Of a stretch of 58,299 nucleotides of DNA, positions 38,103-47,721 are shown one piece after another. The notes beneath the pieces are model-generated. The model ran no database searches, was not told where the DNA came from, and worked only from the letters and a program-made list of their open reading frames with translations. The position numbers were made by a program, and so were the translations under genes. Source of the DNA: Thalassolituus marinus (GTDB taxonomy: Bacteria; Pseudomonadota; Gammaproteobacteria; Pseudomonadales; Oceanobacteraceae); NCBI RefSeq assembly GCF_020320395.1, contig NZ_JAEDAH010000051.1, positions 1 through 58,299 of the forward strand, given 5' to 3'. Numbering within the stretch: the first letter of the stretch is position 1; each line of letters begins with the position of its first letter.

Positions 38103-38312
38103 TTATTCCGCCTGAGCAGGCTTAGACGCCTTATCAAGCTTTTCTTCCTCGCTCATACGGCGCGCCTCGCCCTCAAGCATAACCGGCACTCCGTCACGCA
38201 CAGGAAAAGCCAGACCATCAAAAGTGCAGAGCAGCTCCTGCTGTTCATTATCGAGTTTGAGCTTACCTTTACACAGCGGGCATACCAGCATAGCGACCAG
38301 TTGTTTATCCAC
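38103..38312 (-). CDS. ycaR: Trm112-like small zinc-ribbon protein (UPF0434, YcaR)
   Basis: 69-residue protein with a zinc-ribbon-like start LVCPLCKGKL; a third cysteine appears in ELLCTFDGLAFPVRDGVPVML. The role in bacteria is unknown; the eukaryotic Trm112 activates methyltransferases. It is encoded directly after lpxK as in most gammaproteobacteria. The last 15 residues are charged and variable. Confidence 0.93.
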   Translation of the reverse strand: MDKQLVAMLVCPLCKGKLKLDNEQQELLCTFDGLAFPVRDGVPVMLEGEARRMSEEEKLDKASKPAQAE

Positions 38313-38326
38313 GACATTCTACCTCT

Positions 38327-39289
38327 TCAACGTTGCGTCAGGGTCTTCAGCAGTCGCTGAAGCTCATCCTGCACATCTTTATTCAATACTGCTTTAACGG
38401 TGACAACCCACCAATCACTTCGGGCAAACGCCCGGCATTTGATCCAGTCTTTCTCCGTCATCACGACAATCTGCTCTGCATCACGGGCAAAATCGAAATC
38501 AGCCTCACTGAAGTCATGATGATCAGGAAATGCATGCTCCACGACCGTTGCGCCTAACGCCTTCAGAGTGTCATAGAAGCGCTGGGGGTTACCAATACCA
38601 GACACCGCATGGACCGTCATTCCAGCCAGGCGTTCAGACGGCACAACCTCAGCCGTGAGTGCGTTTTTGATGGCCGCTGGTTCTACAGTGAAATCTTCGC
38701 CATTCAGCAGCACTTTATCCACGGTTGCCAGGCGACTTACTGGTTCCCGTAGCGGCCCTACAGGTAGCAACCAGCCATTACCAAACTTTCGCTTCGCATC
38801 GACAACAACCAACTCGGCAGCGCGAGCCATGCCATAGTGCTGCAAACCATCATCGCTGAAGATGATATCCACACGCCCGGAGAGTTCATCAACCGCCCTG
38901 CTGCGCTGCGGGTCGACTACTACCGGACACCCCAGACGCTGATAGAGCATGACAGGCTCATCTCCACCTTCTGCCGCAGAAGTCGTATCCGTGAGAATCA
39001 ACGGATAGTGGTCAGCCCGCGAACCATAGCCGCGACTGACAATACCCGGCTTAAGACCCAATGCGCGGGCCTCATCGACCAGCCAGGTAATCAAGGGGGT
39101 CTTGCCGGTACCGCCAACAGTGATGTTACCCACCACAACCACAGGAACCTTAGCTGCCTCTGGCAACTGCCGCAAAAAGCGACGACGTTTGTGATACACG
39201 AGCAATGCAACCAGAGGCCACAGCGGCAACAGCCAAATGTTATATACCCAGCTTCGGTACCAGTTGCGCTCAATCAGTCTCGCTAACAC
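38327..39289 (-). CDS. lpxK: Tetraacyldisaccharide 4'-kinase LpxK
   Basis: Phosphorylates the 4' position of the lipid A disaccharide at the inner membrane. From GTG 39289 it has 320 residues. An N-terminal membrane-associated segment (about 10-32) is followed by the P-loop GNITVGGTGKTPL, then SRGYGSR and the Walker-B-like DDGLQHYGMAR. The GTG start, 4 bp after the msbA stop codon, aligns with known LpxK N-termini; the ATG at 39346 would overlap msbA by 53 bp and add unrelated residues. It is coupled to msbA, which exports the product. Confidence 0.93.
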   Translation of the reverse strand: MLARLIERNWYRSWVYNIWLLPLWPLVALLVYHKRRRFLRQLPEAAKVPVVVVGNITVGGTGKTPLITWLVDEARALGLKPGIVSRGYGSRADHYPLILTDTTSAAEGGDEPVMLYQRLGCPVVVDPQRSRAVDELSGRVDIIFSDDGLQHYGMARAAELVVVDAKRKFGNGWLLPVGPLREPVSRLATVDKVLLNGEDFTVEPAAIKNALTAEVVPSERLAGMTVHAVSGIGNPQRFYDTLKALGATVVEHAFPDHHDFSEADFDFARDAEQIVVMTEKDWIKCRAFARSDWWVVTVKAVLNKDVQDELQRLLKTLTQR

Positions 39290-39293
39290 GGAG

Positions 39294-41033
39294 TTACTCG
39301 CTGAATTGAATATGATGCAGCTGTGCGTATGCGCCCTGCTGAGCAATCAGGGATAAATGATCACCATCTTCACGCACTTCTCCCTGATCAATAACAACAA
39401 TTCGGTCAGCGCCTTCGATTGTCGATAGTCGATGTGCAATAACAAATGTCGTTCTGCCCTTCATAACTTCCTCTAACGCCGCCTGAATATGACGTTCAGA
39501 CTCGGTATCAAGCGCTGAAGTTGCCTCATCGAGAATCAGAATCGGGGCATTTTTGAGGATTGCACGCGCAATCGCGATGCGCTGGCGCTGGCCACCTGAT
39601 AACAACAGGCCATCTTCACCTACAGGCGTATCGTAGCCCTGAGGTAAACGCCTGATAAACTCGTCCGCATGGGCTGCCTTAGCGGCCGCGATGATTTGTT
39701 CATCAGTGCGATTCGCCAATGCACCGTAGGCGATATTGTCACGAATAGAACCATTAAACAGTGTTACCTGCTGGCTCACGATGGCGATCTGCTCGCGAAG
39801 ACTATCAAGCGTAAGATCCCTGATGTCATGGCCATCGACGCGGATACTACCACCGCTAAGTTCATAAAAGCGGGGAATAAGATTCACCAGCGTCGTTTTG
39901 CCTGAACCGGACTTACCCACAAACGCTACCGACGTACCCGGTTTGACGTCCAGCGTAATACCTTTCAGGGCTTCTTTATCAGCACCGTCATAACTGAAAC
40001 GTACACCGTCGAACTCTACCCGACCCTCTGCACGCGTTAACTTGTGGCTCCCTGAATCTGGCTCTGATTCAGCATCCAGCACAGAAAAAATCGACTCTGC
40101 AGCCACCATTCCTTTCTGAATAACACCATTGATATCTGTCAAAGCCCTTATCGGTTTTGCGATAAGCGAGGCGGCAGTCATAAATTGCAGGAATTCCGCG
40201 CTCGTCATGGTGCCCGCGGCCACTCGTCCGAACATCAGGTAAACCATGACCGCAAGTCCGACAGCGACAATCTGCTGATTAAGAGGAACGTTAATCGCAT
40301 CGGTAAGCCCGAACTTCAGCGATTGCTTACGGTTGTAATCGCTGGCTTTCATAAAGCGCGCCTGCTCATACTCTGTGCCACCAAATGTGCGCACTTCACG
40401 GTAGCCGTTAATGCTCTCGTTGGTTACCTGGGTAACATGGCCCATGGCTTTCTGAATACGACGACTGTATCGACGAAAAAAACGACTGGCCAAGCCAACA
40501 ACGATACCGATAAACGGCATAAGGGTAAGGAAGATCAGCGTCAGCGTGTAATCAAGGTAGACCAGGTAACCCATCAGCAGGATAACGGTCATCCCTTCCT
40601 GAACGGTAATGGTCAGTGCCTTTGTGGATGCTCCTGTCACCTGATCAACATCAAAAATAACGCGTGAAATAAGACGACCGCTGGATTCTGAGTCGTAATA
40701 ACGACTCGGCAGCCGGGTCATTTTATTGAACAGCTCCGTGCGCAGACTATGAACAACGTTACGCCCGACTACCGCGATGAAAAATTTACCGAGAAAAGTA
40801 CCGATACCACGATAGAAAAAAGCAGCAACGAGCATAAGCACCAGAGAAACAATTTTCTCATGCGTCGGCTCGGTAAGCGTTTCCTCGACCACCCCCATCA
40901 GGTGCGCCATCACCGGAGCTGCAGAAGCAAAAATAAGGTAGCCAAGAATAGCGACTGAAAAAGCCGCCTTATGCGGCCACACGTAGGTAAGCAGACGACC
41001 ATACAATCGTCTGATAGAAGTTTTCTCGGCCAT
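39294..41033 (-). CDS. msbA: Lipid A export ABC transporter MsbA
   Basis: Homodimeric ABC flippase moving core-lipid A across the inner membrane. It has 579 residues (582 in E. coli). An N-terminal six-helix membrane domain (about 1-320) is fused to a nucleotide-binding domain with Walker A GKSGSGKTTLV, Q-loop IVSQQVTLF, signature LLSGGQRQRIAIAR, Walker B ILILDEATSALD and the switch His in IAHRLSTI. The start overlaps the exbD stop by one base. Confidence 0.97.
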   Translation of the reverse strand: MAEKTSIRRLYGRLLTYVWPHKAAFSVAILGYLIFASAAPVMAHLMGVVEETLTEPTHEKIVSLVLMLVAAFFYRGIGTFLGKFFIAVVGRNVVHSLRTELFNKMTRLPSRYYDSESSGRLISRVIFDVDQVTGASTKALTITVQEGMTVILLMGYLVYLDYTLTLIFLTLMPFIGIVVGLASRFFRRYSRRIQKAMGHVTQVTNESINGYREVRTFGGTEYEQARFMKASDYNRKQSLKFGLTDAINVPLNQQIVAVGLAVMVYLMFGRVAAGTMTSAEFLQFMTAASLIAKPIRALTDINGVIQKGMVAAESIFSVLDAESEPDSGSHKLTRAEGRVEFDGVRFSYDGADKEALKGITLDVKPGTSVAFVGKSGSGKTTLVNLIPRFYELSGGSIRVDGHDIRDLTLDSLREQIAIVSQQVTLFNGSIRDNIAYGALANRTDEQIIAAAKAAHADEFIRRLPQGYDTPVGEDGLLLSGGQRQRIAIARAILKNAPILILDEATSALDTESERHIQAALEEVMKGRTTFVIAHRLSTIEGADRIVVIDQGEVREDGDHLSLIAQQGAYAQLHHIQFSE

Positions 41034-41458
41034 CAGTCGCTGTTTTTTCCAGGATTGCGTGTAGTAATACTCAGGTTCACCAACCCCAGTTGACCTGCGG
41101 CATCCATAGCGCGAACCACTGCTTCATGCGGAGTTTTAGCATCAGCAGTAATCACCACTGGCGCCTTATCCCGACCGGCCAGTTCCTTCTGTACACCACG
41201 CATAAGCGTTTCAAGTTGGTTATTCACCAGAGTTCTGTCGTTAACGCTGTACTCGCCACGCGCAGAAATAACAATTTCGATAGCCGTTGGTGGCGTTTCA
41301 CTGGCTTCAGCGCTGGCTTCTGGCAGATCAATGCTCAGGTGATTTTCTTTGGTAAAGGTGGTCGAAACCATAAAGAAAATCAGCAGCAAAAAAACGATAT
41401 CGATCAGCGGCGTCAGATTGACCGAAACCTCTTCGCGACTTTGTCGTTTAAAGTTCAC
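41033..41458 (-). CDS. exbD: ExbD/TolR family energy-transducing protein
   Basis: Inner-membrane partner of an ExbB/TolQ-type proton channel. It has 141 residues, with a short cytoplasmic N-terminus, one membrane helix (LIDIVFLLLIFFMVSTTF, about residues 18-36) with the proton-path aspartate in NLTPLIDIVF, and a periplasmic domain. The start codon is GTG (41456-41458), overlapping the exbB stop. No tonB or TonB-dependent receptor is near. Linkage to msbA-lpxK is common in gammaproteobacteria, so a role in envelope energisation is inferred. Confidence 0.92.
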   Translation of the reverse strand: MNFKRQSREEVSVNLTPLIDIVFLLLIFFMVSTTFTKENHLSIDLPEASAEASETPPTAIEIVISARGEYSVNDRTLVNNQLETLMRGVQKELAGRDKAPVVITADAKTPHEAVVRAMDAAGQLGLVNLSITTRNPGKNSD

Positions 41459-42090
41459 TTAGCGTCCTCTGAGGAATCAGCTACTTCACGATCGCCTTGC
41501 AGCACATCAACCAGTTTGATGGCTTCCTGTTCCATAAAAACGACCAGCTCATCAACACGGCGCTGTAACGACCGATGCGCGATAAGCGCCGGAATACCAA
41601 CTATAAGTCCTGCGGCTGTCGTAATCAGAGCTTCAGAAATCCCGCCCGCCAGAACATTTGCCTGTCCGGTACCCTGCGCCATGATCTCGGAAAACACCTG
41701 AATCATGCCAAAGACTGTTCCCAGCAAGCCCATCAGAGGGGCAACGGCGGCAACGGTTCCCAACGCATTCAGATAGCGTTCCATTTCATGAATTTCATGA
41801 GACGCGACCTCTTCGATACTTTCTTTCATGATCTGACGACCATGACGCGAATTCATAAGGCCAGCAGCAAGCACCCGCCCGAGAGGGCTGGAAGCGCGCA
41901 GCTCTTTGATGCGGGCAGAATCCAGCTGATGATTTTTCATCCAACCCCAAACACGGGCAAGTAAATCACGCGGGGCAATCTGCACTGAGCGCAATGTCCA
42001 GAAACGTTCTACAGTAATGCCCAGTGCCAAAATTGAACATATGATGATGGGCACCATCATCCAACCACCACTCTGGATGATTTCCAGCAT
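41455..42090 (-). CDS. exbB: MotA/TolQ/ExbB family proton channel
   Basis: Forms the pentameric channel that, with ExbD, converts proton flow into force on an outer-envelope partner. It has 211 residues. Three membrane helices are visible (about 10-28, 105-130 and 150-175), with the family signatures ALGTVAAVAPLMGLLGTVFGMI and GGISEALITTAAGLIVGIPALI. A GGAG ribosome site (GGAGAGTGAG) precedes the ATG. It is the first gene of the unit exbB-exbD-msbA-lpxK-ycaR-ptp-murB, in which all gaps are 14 bp or less or overlaps. Confidence 0.93.
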   Translation of the reverse strand: MLEIIQSGGWMMVPIIICSILALGITVERFWTLRSVQIAPRDLLARVWGWMKNHQLDSARIKELRASSPLGRVLAAGLMNSRHGRQIMKESIEEVASHEIHEMERYLNALGTVAAVAPLMGLLGTVFGMIQVFSEIMAQGTGQANVLAGGISEALITTAAGLIVGIPALIAHRSLQRRVDELVVFMEQEAIKLVDVLQGDREVADSSEDAK

Positions 42091-42174
42091 TGTCTCACTC
42101 TCCTGAATTCAATTTTCGCCGTACTCTAGCATAAGCTGAAGCGGCGATATAAGACCCCCGCCACAAACCAGGAA

Positions 42175-44355
42175 TCATTGATTGACCCAACGTGGTTTCA
42201 GCCCACCTTCGTCTGTCGTTACGACACCAGCCCTATCCATAACCATGCGCCCCACTTCTGCTGTATTCCTGAGCACAATTCCTTCGTTCAGTAGCAGGTT
42301 AACGACCTCCGGATGCGGGTGACCAAAGCGATTTGCAAAACCGGCACTGACCCAGGCCTCGGCAGGCCCAACAGCACGAAGGAATGACAGAGACGTACTG
42401 CTACGACTACCATGATGGGCTACGACCAGCACCTGAGAGGCAAGTTCCTCGCCGTAGCGTGCGACCAGCGCCTGCTCCACCTCGACACCAATATCGCCTG
42501 TCAGCAGGAAACGGCGACCATACCAATCAACCTGAACAACACATGATGCGTTATTGTCGTCGACCCCGGCAGAATTCTGCATAGACACCCGCAGAATTCG
42601 CCAGACAAGATTCGCACTGATACTTCGCCATTGCTGGTGAGCTTGCTCACACAGCCGCATCGACTCACCATCAATCGCCTGCCCGGCGTACGTTTCGCCA
42701 ACAGAAACCACTTCCCTTAGCCCCGGCATCCCACCGGAATGATCATTGTCTTCATGACTCACAACCATCACATCAACGCTGGACAACCCACTTTTCAATA
42801 AGGCGGGACCCAACACGGACCGCCCGAGACTGAAACCCGAGCGATAGCGTGCACCAGTGTCGTACACCAGCGACTTACCATCAGCGACAAACATAACCGC
42901 CAATCCCTGACCGACATCCAGCATGGACGCCTGATCTTCGCTGGCGGGCCGGAACAGTGCCAGCCCTGACATGCACAACACAAGCACCGTCATACGCACA
43001 ACCCCGGGATATCCGGCTTGCAAACAGGCCAGAACTGCAACCAGAGCAGCCAGACCTCCAACAGCAACCATAGCCACATCGCCAAATCGAAACCCGTCGA
43101 CCAGAACCAGCCAGGACCAGTACATACCCCCCAGCGATGTCAGCACCTGATCTGACACACCCATCTGTAATACCGACTGAAATAAAGCCAACGGAAGGAT
43201 CAACAGAGAGACCAGGGGCACTGCAACTACATTGGCCAGAACATTGGAAAACGACACCGTCTGAAGCCAGAAAAGACTCACAGGCAGTACTGCCCAGAAC
43301 ACCACCCATTGAGGTAGCCACAAACCTTCTGTGCGAGTGTTTTTTCTACCGGAAAAGTAAAGCACCAGCGCAGCCACGGCGACGAAGGAATACCAGAAGC
43401 CCGCATTCAGCCAGATCAACGGATTAACCAGCAACAAAACCGACCAGGCGACCGCCACGGTAAAGCCCGCACTAATCCGTTGCACCCTGAACAGTAGCAA
43501 CATTGCCAATGCAATCATGACCAGCCCACGCTGCAAAGACAGCCCCAGCCCCGCCTGCATCCCATAAACCAGGACGCTCAGCATCATCACAGGCAGGACT
43601 ACCCAGCCCTGCTCTGTCACGGGGAGGATAATCAGCAGCAAACGGTGAACTACGATCCCGACAACAAAGCCGACGATGGCAACCAGACTCAAGTGAAGAC
43701 CACTAACCACGAGCAGATGCAAAGTGCCTGTTTCACGCGCCAGCGCCCACTGAGAATCGGTAAATCCTGATGCTCGCCCGAACACCAACCCGCTTACCCA
43801 TGGATTAACAGACCGCACGTTCATTTCAGGCGCAGCCGTCAGATCCTCGACCTTACGCAGACTACCCAACGCATCTATACCTGCTGCCATAAGGTAGCCT
43901 TCATAATCAAACGGTAGTCGGTTACGAAAGCCTCGGGGCGAACGGAGACGAACACTGAAGACTCCGACCTGACCTGCGGAGAAACGATCCGCACTGCTAC
44001 CGGAGCTGACTCTTACTTTCTTAATGCGGGAAGCCTCTGGACAAGCCCGCTTTAACTCGATAACACGAATATCAAGGCGCTGGCCAGATGCCGTATCCTG
44101 GACAGCTTCTATTTGCCCATTGAATACTGCGGGACAGACGCTGCGAGTAAGAGACATACGGCTTTCAGAGCGCTCCTGAAGCCACAACGAGGCAGACATA
44201 AACACCAGCATTGAGCCGACTACAGCAGCTCGCAACAGCAATCCACCCCTTCGCGCGAGACCATACAATGCGGCATAAACAGGCACAGCCATCATTGGCT
44301 TAACAAATGACGCCAGCACAGTGCCGGCGAAAACCGCGATACTGATAAAGCTCAT
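42175..44355 (-). CDS. comEC: DNA internalization protein ComEC/Rec2
   Basis: Inner-membrane channel for single-stranded DNA uptake in natural transformation. From the ATG at 44355 it has 726 residues. It has an N-terminal DUF4131/OB-like region, a multi-helix competence domain with TGTLHLLVVSGLHLSL, and a C-terminal metallo-beta-lactamase domain with VVSHEDNDHSGGMPG and VAHHGSRSSTS, which supplies the putative nuclease site. It is intact, so transformation may be possible, and with FimL-linked type IV pili elsewhere this is plausible. The ATG at 44355 is preferred over GTG 44361 because GGGAG is at the right distance. Confidence 0.93.
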   Translation of the reverse strand: MSFISIAVFAGTVLASFVKPMMAVPVYAALYGLARRGGLLLRAAVVGSMLVFMSASLWLQERSESRMSLTRSVCPAVFNGQIEAVQDTASGQRLDIRVIELKRACPEASRIKKVRVSSGSSADRFSAGQVGVFSVRLRSPRGFRNRLPFDYEGYLMAAGIDALGSLRKVEDLTAAPEMNVRSVNPWVSGLVFGRASGFTDSQWALARETGTLHLLVVSGLHLSLVAIVGFVVGIVVHRLLLIILPVTEQGWVVLPVMMLSVLVYGMQAGLGLSLQRGLVMIALAMLLLFRVQRISAGFTVAVAWSVLLLVNPLIWLNAGFWYSFVAVAALVLYFSGRKNTRTEGLWLPQWVVFWAVLPVSLFWLQTVSFSNVLANVVAVPLVSLLILPLALFQSVLQMGVSDQVLTSLGGMYWSWLVLVDGFRFGDVAMVAVGGLAALVAVLACLQAGYPGVVRMTVLVLCMSGLALFRPASEDQASMLDVGQGLAVMFVADGKSLVYDTGARYRSGFSLGRSVLGPALLKSGLSSVDVMVVSHEDNDHSGGMPGLREVVSVGETYAGQAIDGESMRLCEQAHQQWRSISANLVWRILRVSMQNSAGVDDNNASCVVQVDWYGRRFLLTGDIGVEVEQALVARYGEELASQVLVVAHHGSRSSTSLSFLRAVGPAEAWVSAGFANRFGHPHPEVVNLLLNEGIVLRNTAEVGRMVMDRAGVVTTDEGGLKPRWVNQ

Positions 44356-44412
44356 TGCCACTCCCTGGCATAATCGGCATAATCGCCCCGCGGTAAACAG
44401 CTGGCGATGTGC

Positions 44413-44961
44413 ATGCCTAAAAAGATACTACAGAAGTTTTTTCCGTCGCCGGAGCAGGTAAAAAGCAACCCCTCCCTGAGATTGCTTGCCCCCCTGTTTT
44501 CTAAGCCAAACCTATGGCACATCAACAGGCGATCAGTGGCCCGGGCCTTTTTTGTCGGCCTGTTCTGCGCCATGCTACCGCTGCCTTTCCAGATGGGCAT
44601 CGCTGCCGTTCTCGCCTTTTACCTGAACTCCAATGTGCCAATCTCCGTTGGCCTTGTCTGGATTACAAACCCGTTCACTATGCCACCCATCTTCTATTCC
44701 ACCTATCGGCTGGGAGCATGGATGCTCGACAAACCATCCCGTGATTTCAACATAGAACTGTCTGTCGACTGGGTACTGACCGAGCTTGGCGCGATATGGG
44801 AGCCTCTTCTGTTGGGCTCAGTGGTTGCAGGCCTTATGTGCGGCGTTATTTCCTACATAGGCATGAATATCGTGTGGCGGCGCCACGTCTTGAAAAACTG
44901 GGAAAAAAGAAGAGTCAGCCGCCTCAAGCGGGCGGCCGAACAGGAAGAGACTGGCGTTTAA
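44413..44961 (+). CDS. DUF2062 membrane protein
   Basis: A conserved inner-membrane protein of about 182 residues with unknown role. The N-terminus is basic (MPKKILQKFFPSPE), followed by a short amphipathic stretch and three hydrophobic segments, with family motifs RRSVARAFFVGLFCAMLP and NPFTMPPIFYSTYRLG. The C-terminus is basic and Glu-rich. The start could be the ATG at 44407 instead; 44413 fits homologues. Its 3' end overlaps the convergent lolD by 4 bp. The same neighbour sits between comEC and lol genes in Pseudomonas. Confidence 0.85.
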   Translation: MPKKILQKFFPSPEQVKSNPSLRLLAPLFSKPNLWHINRRSVARAFFVGLFCAMLPLPFQMGIAAVLAFYLNSNVPISVGLVWITNPFTMPPIFYSTYRLGAWMLDKPSRDFNIELSVDWVLTELGAIWEPLLLGSVVAGLMCGVISYIGMNIVWRRHVLKNWEKRRVSRLKRAAEQEETGV

Positions 44962-45647
44962 TCTATCTTCATTTCATGCAGCGAACGATCGCGCAGGTGC
45001 AGACAGCGATCCATTCGCGCCGCCAGCGTCTGATCATGGGTCACCAGAACAAAGGCCGTTTTCCGGCTTACCGTCAGCGCCAGCATAGCCTCCTCGACCT
45101 GGCGAGCGGTGTTTTCATCAAGATTACCGGTAGGCTCATCCATCAGAACCAGAGCTGGTTCATTCACAAGAGCACGGGCAATGGCCGTGCGCTGACGCTC
45201 CCCACCAGATAATTCTGCCGGTTTATGATCAATCCGATGCCCAAGCCCCAGCTGCTCAAGACAACGACGGGCCTTGTCAGAAGCTTCCTTGCGTGAGGCT
45301 CCAGCCAGCAACTGCGGCATCATCACGTTTTCCAGCGCCGTAAATTCTGGAAGCAAATGATGGAACTGGTACACAAAGCCCACCTGCTGATTGCGCAGAC
45401 GAGTACGCTCTCCTTCTGTTAATTGCTGCAATCTGCAGCCAGCGACTTCGACTTCACCACCATCAACAACATCAAGACCACCCAACGCATTCAGCAACGT
45501 TGTCTTGCCGGAACCAGAAGCACCGACAATGGCCAGCGTCTCTCCGGCAGCGACCTGGAGATCGATATCCTGCCAGACAATCACCTGCTGTGGCCCGGAG
45601 GCGTATGCCTTACTGATACCAGTGGCTTTAAGTACGACATCACTCAT
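44958..45647 (-). CDS. lolD: Lipoprotein-releasing ABC transporter ATPase LolD
   Basis: ATPase of the complex that extracts outer-membrane lipoproteins from the inner membrane and passes them to LolA. It has 229 residues. Walker A GASGSGKTT (42-50), the LolD-specific YQFHHLLPEF segment, signature ELSGGERQRTAIARAL and Walker B LVLMDEPTGNLD are present. The start overlaps the lolC stop codon by 8 bp, so it is translationally coupled. No second permease gene follows; the next gene runs the other way. Confidence 0.96.
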   Translation of the reverse strand: MSDVVLKATGISKAYASGPQQVIVWQDIDLQVAAGETLAIVGASGSGKTTLLNALGGLDVVDGGEVEVAGCRLQQLTEGERTRLRNQQVGFVYQFHHLLPEFTALENVMMPQLLAGASRKEASDKARRCLEQLGLGHRIDHKPAELSGGERQRTAIARALVNEPALVLMDEPTGNLDENTARQVEEAMLALTVSRKTAFVLVTHDQTLAARMDRCLHLRDRSLHEMKID

Positions 45648-46890
45648 AACGCAGTGCCTCCGCTGGCTGCACGCGGGATGCGCGCCACGATGGGTAAACA
45701 GTGGCCAGAAAACTCAGCACCATAGAAGCACCGGTAACAATCACAACATCCTCCCATAACAACTGCGACGGCAGATAGGAAATAAAATAAACATCTGCAC
45801 TTAAGATTTTGAATCCAAACAGGTTTTCAACCCAGGCAACGAGATCAGATATTGTCAGCGCAGCCACAACACCAAGCACAGTCCCAAGCACGACGCCAAC
45901 AAGCCCGATTGCTATCCCCTGTACCATAAAGATTCGCATAACCGTACCCGGCGTTGCCCCCATGGTGCGCAAAATAGCGATATCCGCCTGTTTATCCGTA
46001 ACCACCATCACCAATGTTGAAATGATATTAAATGCGGCAACCGCGACAATAATCAGCAGCAACAAACCAATCATGGTCTTTTCCATCCGAATAGCCTGGA
46101 ACAGGTTGCCATGGGTGCGAGTCCAGTCACTGCCGGTGTAATAGCCATCCAGCCGATTCACAATATCCCAGATGCCTTTTGGAGCCTGAAACAGGTCATC
46201 AAAGCGTACCCGCACAGCCTGCGCCTGCGCATCAAGCCGTCCAAGCTTACGCGCATCATCGAGGTTAACAACGGCCAGATTGGCATCGAGTTCAGCACCT
46301 ACAGAGAAAATGCCGGTTACAGTCAGGCGTTTAACCCGTGGTAAAACTCCTGCTGGAGACAACGTGGCCTCAGGCAGCATCAGCGTAATCTTGTCGCCGA
46401 CCACTACATTCAGATGACGGGCAAGCAAATCACCAAGCAAGACGCCGAACTCACCCGACTGCAGGGATTCCACAGAGCCATCCGTCATGTGCTGCGGAAG
46501 AATTGAAACAGTACTTTCAGCTTGAGGGTCAATACCGGTAACCATAACGCCCTGAACCCGACCGCCATAACCCATCATTCCCTGCAGGCGAGTCAGAGGG
46601 GCTACTGCGGCCACGCCTGGCATAGCAGAAATTTTTTCTGCCAACGCCTCCCAGTCATTAATACCTCCGCGCTCATAAATAACACCATGAGGCACCATCC
46701 CAAGGATTCGCTCACGTAACTCGCGATCGAAACCATTCATGACAGACAAAACCAGAATCAGCACGGCAACACCAAGGGTCATGCCGATCATGGATGAGGC
46801 TGAGATAAAGGATATAAAATTGTTACGCCGCTTGGCCGCCAGATAACGAAGACCAATCCACAGGGGTAATGAGGGAGATTTGCTAACCAT
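45640..46890 (-). CDS. lolC: Lipoprotein-releasing system membrane subunit (LolC/LolE family, possibly LolF-like)
   Basis: MacB-type four-helix permease that works with LolD in lipoprotein sorting. It has 416 residues. The first membrane helix follows the typical IGLRYLAAKRRNNFISFISASSMIGM-type start (seen at about residues 10-35), a large periplasmic domain comes next, and three helices are at the C-terminus, with conserved ILRTMGATPG and the final YPSWRASRVQPAEALRYE. Only one such gene is present with lolD. Species with one LolF use it as a homodimer; whether a separate lolE exists elsewhere in the genome cannot be told. The ATG at 46890 is preferred to an upstream one at 46953. Confidence 0.92.
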   Translation of the reverse strand: MVSKSPSLPLWIGLRYLAAKRRNNFISFISASSMIGMTLGVAVLILVLSVMNGFDRELRERILGMVPHGVIYERGGINDWEALAEKISAMPGVAAVAPLTRLQGMMGYGGRVQGVMVTGIDPQAESTVSILPQHMTDGSVESLQSGEFGVLLGDLLARHLNVVVGDKITLMLPEATLSPAGVLPRVKRLTVTGIFSVGAELDANLAVVNLDDARKLGRLDAQAQAVRVRFDDLFQAPKGIWDIVNRLDGYYTGSDWTRTHGNLFQAIRMEKTMIGLLLLIIVAVAAFNIISTLVMVVTDKQADIAILRTMGATPGTVMRIFMVQGIAIGLVGVVLGTVLGVVAALTISDLVAWVENLFGFKILSADVYFISYLPSQLLWEDVVIVTGASMVLSFLATVYPSWRASRVQPAEALRYE

Positions 46891-47115
46891 AACGTCCGCT
46901 GATGTGTCGATTCCGGCGCTATAGTGCCCGCAATCAGTAATATTTGCGACCATTGAGACAGGATCTGTGGCAAATGATTCCGCTTAAGCGCAAATGACGC
47001 CAAAAGTCTTAGCACCTGCACCATTACTGTTCATTCAGGCCGCCAACAGATGTCATGAACCATGCCATTGGTCTATTCTGAAAATCGACACAGTGCGCAC
47101 TATCAGGAGATCGCC

Positions 47116-47721
47116 ATGCATCGCCCACTTCAAGGATTCACGCTGGGAGCCCTGTTGCTTTCAGCAGCCACAGTATCGGCGGAAGTTCGCGAGATTCCTC
47201 CTGAAGAGATGACTGAAACCTATATCAAAGACACCACCGTCATTATTCAACGCCGGAAGCCTGCCGAGGAAAACACCAGCAAGCAGACCATCCGCGTCGA
47301 CGAACTGGATCAGCCATACAGCGAAGGAGAGCAGACCTCTGCTGCGCTCGACAGCCTTCCACAGACAGACAACTATCAATCTGAAATAAACAATGCGGAA
47401 CTGAACGCCCAGGCTGCCTACGAGTTTACTTCCCGCTCTATCGACCCATCTCAGGCACAGCGTGAGGAAAATCTGCGTTCTGTTATGGGCCTGGCGCCGG
47501 GCACACCGATCGACTATAACAACCTGTCATTTCCAACCGACACCGCTATCGGGACAATCCCCGTCGGCATAAGCACCGAAATCAACCCGGGTCAGTTTGA
47601 AATCGTAATCCCCAACACCGGCAACTATGCCCCCCAGACTCACACAACACCCAACGGCGAGTATCAGGTTAACGTCACTCAGGATGACATTACATTCCGT
47701 ATTAACCTGCCAAACCAGTAA
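47116..47721 (+). CDS. Secreted protein of unknown function, 201 residues
   Basis: I do not recognise the family. The ATG at 47116 follows AGGAGA at 5 bp. The first 22 residues form a Sec signal (core FTLGALLLSAATV, likely cleavage after VSA). The mature part is acidic, polar and cysteine-free. It has a charged stretch DTTVIIQRRKPAEENTSKQT that loosely recalls DUF2782-type periplasmic proteins, then a Gln/Asn/Thr-rich low-complexity C-terminal half with Pro-Asn repeats. No anchor is seen, so it is likely periplasmic. It is divergent from lolC with 225 bp between, and single. Confidence 0.7.
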   Translation: MHRPLQGFTLGALLLSAATVSAEVREIPPEEMTETYIKDTTVIIQRRKPAEENTSKQTIRVDELDQPYSEGEQTSAALDSLPQTDNYQSEINNAELNAQAAYEFTSRSIDPSQAQREENLRSVMGLAPGTPIDYNNLSFPTDTAIGTIPVGISTEINPGQFEIVIPNTGNYAPQTHTTPNGEYQVNVTQDDITFRINLPNQ

